Origin: Acidobacteriota bacterium
GTDB taxonomy: Bacteria > Acidobacteriota > Vicinamibacteria > Vicinamibacterales > UBA2999
DNA: 13,376 nt
Reading direction: 5' to 3'
Assembly (NCBI GenBank): GCA_013140955.1
Contig: JABFRY010000251.1
Span: 1 to 13,376 of the forward strand
Part shown: piece after piece, positions 12,361 through 13,376 of the stretch
How positions within the stretch are numbered: position 1 is the first letter of the stretch
How the letters are laid out: each line of letters opens with the position of its first letter
Translations under genes and position numbers: made by a program
Notes under the pieces: model-generated
What the model saw: only the letters and a program-made list of their open reading frames with translations
Told to the model about the DNA's origin: nothing
Databases searched by the model: none

Positions 12361-13376
12361 ATGAAGAAGGCGCTGACACTGCTGCTCGCCGCGGTGGCCC
12401 TCGGGGCCGCCGGCTACTACGGATACTCCAGGCTCGGTCCTGAGACCGCTTCGCTGCAACTGGTCACCGCCACCGTGACGCGGGGGGACGTGGTGCAGAC
12501 CATCGACGCCACGGGGCGCCTCGAGGCCATGACGACGGTCCAGGTCGGATCGCAGGTGTCGGGGACGATCAAGGCGCTGCACGCCGACTTCAACTCCACG
12601 GTCCGACGGGGACAGGTGATCGCGGAACTCGAGCCCTCGCTCTTCGAGACCCAGGTGGAGCAGGCGAGGGCCACCGTCGTGCGGCTCCAGGCCGAAGTGG
12701 AGCGGGCGCGCATCCAGGCGCAGGATGCCGACCTCAAGTTCGCCCGGGCGCGTGAACTGGCCGGCCGCCAGCTCGTGCCGACGACTGACCTGGAGACAGC
12801 CGACGTCAACGCCAAGGCGGCGGCGGCCGCTCTGCGCGCGGCGGAGGCGCAAGTCGTCCAGGCCCAGGCCTCGCTGAACCAGAGTCAGGTGAACCTCAGC
12901 CACACGATCATCAGGGCCCCCATCGATGGTGTCGTGATCTCGCGCAGCGTCGATGTCGGGCAGACCGTCGCCGCGAGCATGCAGGCGCCCACGCTCTTCC
13001 AGATCGCGAACGACATGACGCGGATGCAGGTGAGCTGCAACATCGACGAGTCGGACATCGGGCAGGTCGAAGCCGGGCAGCCCGTGTCGTTCACCGTGGA
13101 TGCGTATCCGAACGAGACCTTCTCGGGCACCGTGCAGCAGGTCCGCCTGAGCCCCGTCATCGAGTCGAATGTCGTCAGCTACGTCACGATCGTCGAGGTG
13201 CCCAATCCCAACCTCCGGTTGAAGCCGGGCATGACGGCCACGGTGACGGTCGAAGTCGCCCGCGCCGCCGACGTCCTCAGGGTCCCGGCCTCGGCGTTGC
13301 GGTTCACCCCCACCGAGGCGCTGTTCGCCTCCCTGGGACAGAGCCTCACGCCCGATGCCGGTGCGCTGTCGGGAGA
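12361..13376 (+). CDS. MacA/HlyD-type periplasmic adaptor subunit of an efflux pump, 3' end cut off by the window
   Basis: This is a membrane-fusion protein linking an inner-membrane transporter to an outer-membrane channel. The N-terminus MKKALTLLLAAVALGAAGYYGY is a signal anchor. The first lipoyl half (about residues 57-95) has VQVGSQVSGTIKALHADFN and VRRGQVIAELEP. A long alpha-helical hairpin (about 96-180) is rich in Ala, Gln and Glu. The second lipoyl half, RAPIDGVVISRSVDVGQTV, begins at Arg185. The beta-barrel follows (about 215-290: VSCNIDESDIGQVEAGQPVSFTVDAYP, SGTVQQVRL) and the membrane-proximal domain begins with LKPGMTATVTVEV and VLRVPASALRF. This order and these motifs fit MacA better than RND adaptors, so a MacB-like ABC transporter is expected downstream. 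No Shine-Dalgarno precedes the ATG at 12361. It is divergent from the LTxxQ gene, with a 320-bp shared control region. At least 338 codons are present and the frame stays open to the edge. Confidence 0.92.
   Translation, partial: MKKALTLLLAAVALGAAGYYGYSRLGPETASLQLVTATVTRGDVVQTIDATGRLEAMTTVQVGSQVSGTIKALHADFNSTVRRGQVIAELEPSLFETQVEQARATVVRLQAEVERARIQAQDADLKFARARELAGRQLVPTTDLETADVNAKAAAAALRAAEAQVVQAQASLNQSQVNLSHTIIRAPIDGVVISRSVDVGQTVAASMQAPTLFQIANDMTRMQVSCNIDESDIGQVEAGQPVSFTVDAYPNETFSGTVQQVRLSPVIESNVVSYVTIVEVPNPNLRLKPGMTATVTVEVARAADVLRVPASALRFTPTEALFASLGQSLTPDAGALSG

Overview
The window is very GC-rich (roughly 70 %) and densely coding, with GTG starts beside ATG starts and few Shine-Dalgarno sequences. 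Its gene content (long-form Lhr helicase with a Nei-type glycosylase, a DUF523-DUF1722 fusion, YfiR with a hybrid histidine kinase, YajQ, Spy-like LTxxQ protein, MacA-like adaptor) suggests a free-living Gram-negative bacterium. My best guess is Acidobacteriota, Vicinamibacteria/Luteitalea-like. That is an inference from style and gene mix, not proof. I see no mobile element, CRISPR array, rRNA or tRNA.

Layout. (1) Positions 1-4906, + strand: the 3' part of a long lhr helicase gene, then 9 bp later a nei-family DNA glycosylase. This is a DNA-repair pair. (2) Positions 4897-6295, - strand: a CheY-like single-domain response regulator followed by a DUF523-DUF1722 protein, probably a RudS-type tRNA 4-thiouridine desulfidase. 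It converges on nei with a 10-bp overlap of the two 3' ends. (3) Positions 6296-6455: a short divergent promoter region. (4) Positions 6456-9036, + strand: a secreted YfiR-family protein and a membrane hybrid histidine kinase with a CHASE8-like periplasmic domain. (5) Positions 9101-9604: yajQ, with a possible leaderless promoter. (6) Positions 9652-11395: a two-HKD phospholipase D/cardiolipin-synthase-like protein and a small MOSC-domain protein, closed by a perfect 12-bp hairpin. (7) Positions 11510-12040, - strand: a periplasmic LTxxQ (Spy/CpxP-like) protein. It is divergent from a MacA/HlyD-type efflux adaptor that runs off the right edge, with a 320-bp gene-free region between them.

How the genes may work together. 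Lhr and Nei are probably co-expressed for nucleic-acid repair; the same neighbours occur in mycobacteria. YfiR and the CHASE8 kinase look like a rewired Yfi system: in Pseudomonas, YfiR restrains a CHASE8-containing diguanylate cyclase (YfiN), whereas here the cytoplasmic output is a phosphorelay. The divergent CheY-like protein could be a phosphoacceptor. The LTxxQ and MacA-like pair suggests an envelope-stress/efflux locus, with a MacB-type ABC transporter expected just beyond the window. No clearly new system is present; the YfiR/CHASE8-kinase arrangement is the most interesting lead.
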